From the NCBI GenBank assembly GCA_029778535.1, contig JAKOQB010000013.1, positions 1 to 58,446 on the forward strand: a stretch of 58,446 nucleotides of DNA. The letters are read 5' to 3'. A program made the position numbers and the translations under genes. Position 1 is the first letter of the stretch; every line of letters begins with the position of its first letter. Positions 58,096 through 58,446 of the stretch are shown here, in pieces. The stretch comes from Pseudomonadota bacterium. Its GTDB lineage: Bacteria > Pseudomonadota > Gammaproteobacteria > Burkholderiales > Burkholderiaceae_F. The notes beneath the pieces are model-generated. The model was not told the DNA's origin and did no database searches. It was given only the letters and a program-made list of their open reading frames with translations.

Positions 58096-58446
<351 letters not shown>

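Overview
The window is very GC-rich, densely packed, and looks like the chromosome of a betaproteobacterium, most likely in or near Burkholderiales. That placement is an inference from the gene families (MnmC, EttA, the DUF2868/DUF3482 pair, the TreS-maltokinase fusion with GlgE and GlgB) and from third-position GC bias. I see no rRNA, tRNA, CRISPR array, prophage or transposase gene. Both ends cut through genes: an MGMT-family protein on the left and trehalose-6-phosphate synthase (otsA) on the right.

Layout. 1-8820: MGMT-like protein, threonine ammonia-lyase, then a LolD-type ABC ATPase, a P-type ATPase, an FtsX-type permease and an AttH/CrtC-like protein. 9036-12426: MAPEG protein, ABC exporter and a TPR lipoprotein. 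12524-20329: S9 peptidase, thyA, a CMD-family protein, 3-hydroxyacyl-CoA dehydrogenase, an aldonate-type IlvD/Edd dehydratase, an EamA permease and folA. 20353-23566: DUF4337 and YeeE/YedE membrane proteins, a small secreted protein, a broken MscS gene and a TM-helix channel-like protein. 23594-36230: the storage-sugar block treS-mak, glgE and glgB on the minus strand, a DUF2868/GTPase-DUF3482 pair and treZ on the plus strand. 36482-40670: mnmC, then a methanethiol oxidase (SBP56) gene with its SCO1-type partner. 40784-48599: ECF sigma factor, broken LysR and binding-protein genes, CHRD protein, fatty acid hydroxylase, metallophosphoesterase, two GNATs, a broken MFS gene and a Kelch lipoprotein. 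48713-55379: LysR, EamA, a frameshifted LysR coupled to OsmC, a DUF433/DUF5615 toxin-antitoxin pair, GFA and SRPBCC proteins and an acyl-CoA synthetase. 55517-58446: ettA, otsB and partial otsA.

How the genes work together. Trehalose metabolism dominates. OtsAB makes trehalose from UDP-glucose. TreS interconverts trehalose and maltose, and its fused kinase makes maltose-1-phosphate. GlgE polymerises this to alpha-1,4-glucan and GlgB branches it. TreZ releases trehalose from maltooligosyl-trehalose, but its usual partner treY is absent here. The methanethiol oxidase pair points to oxidation of C1-sulfur compounds in the periplasm.

The most unusual property is repeated damage of one kind. At least three loci (MscS, MFS, and a divergent LysR/binding-protein pair) keep recognisable gene ends while the middle is missing, and a possible malQ stub after treZ may be a fourth. 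All junctions lie in GCG-rich runs. Other points of interest are a P-type ATPase inside an AttEFGH-like ABC operon, a LysR operator filling its own promoter spacer, a leaderless toxin-antitoxin promoter, a duplicated GFA 3' end flanking the toxin-antitoxin module, and a scattered family of short palindromic repeats.
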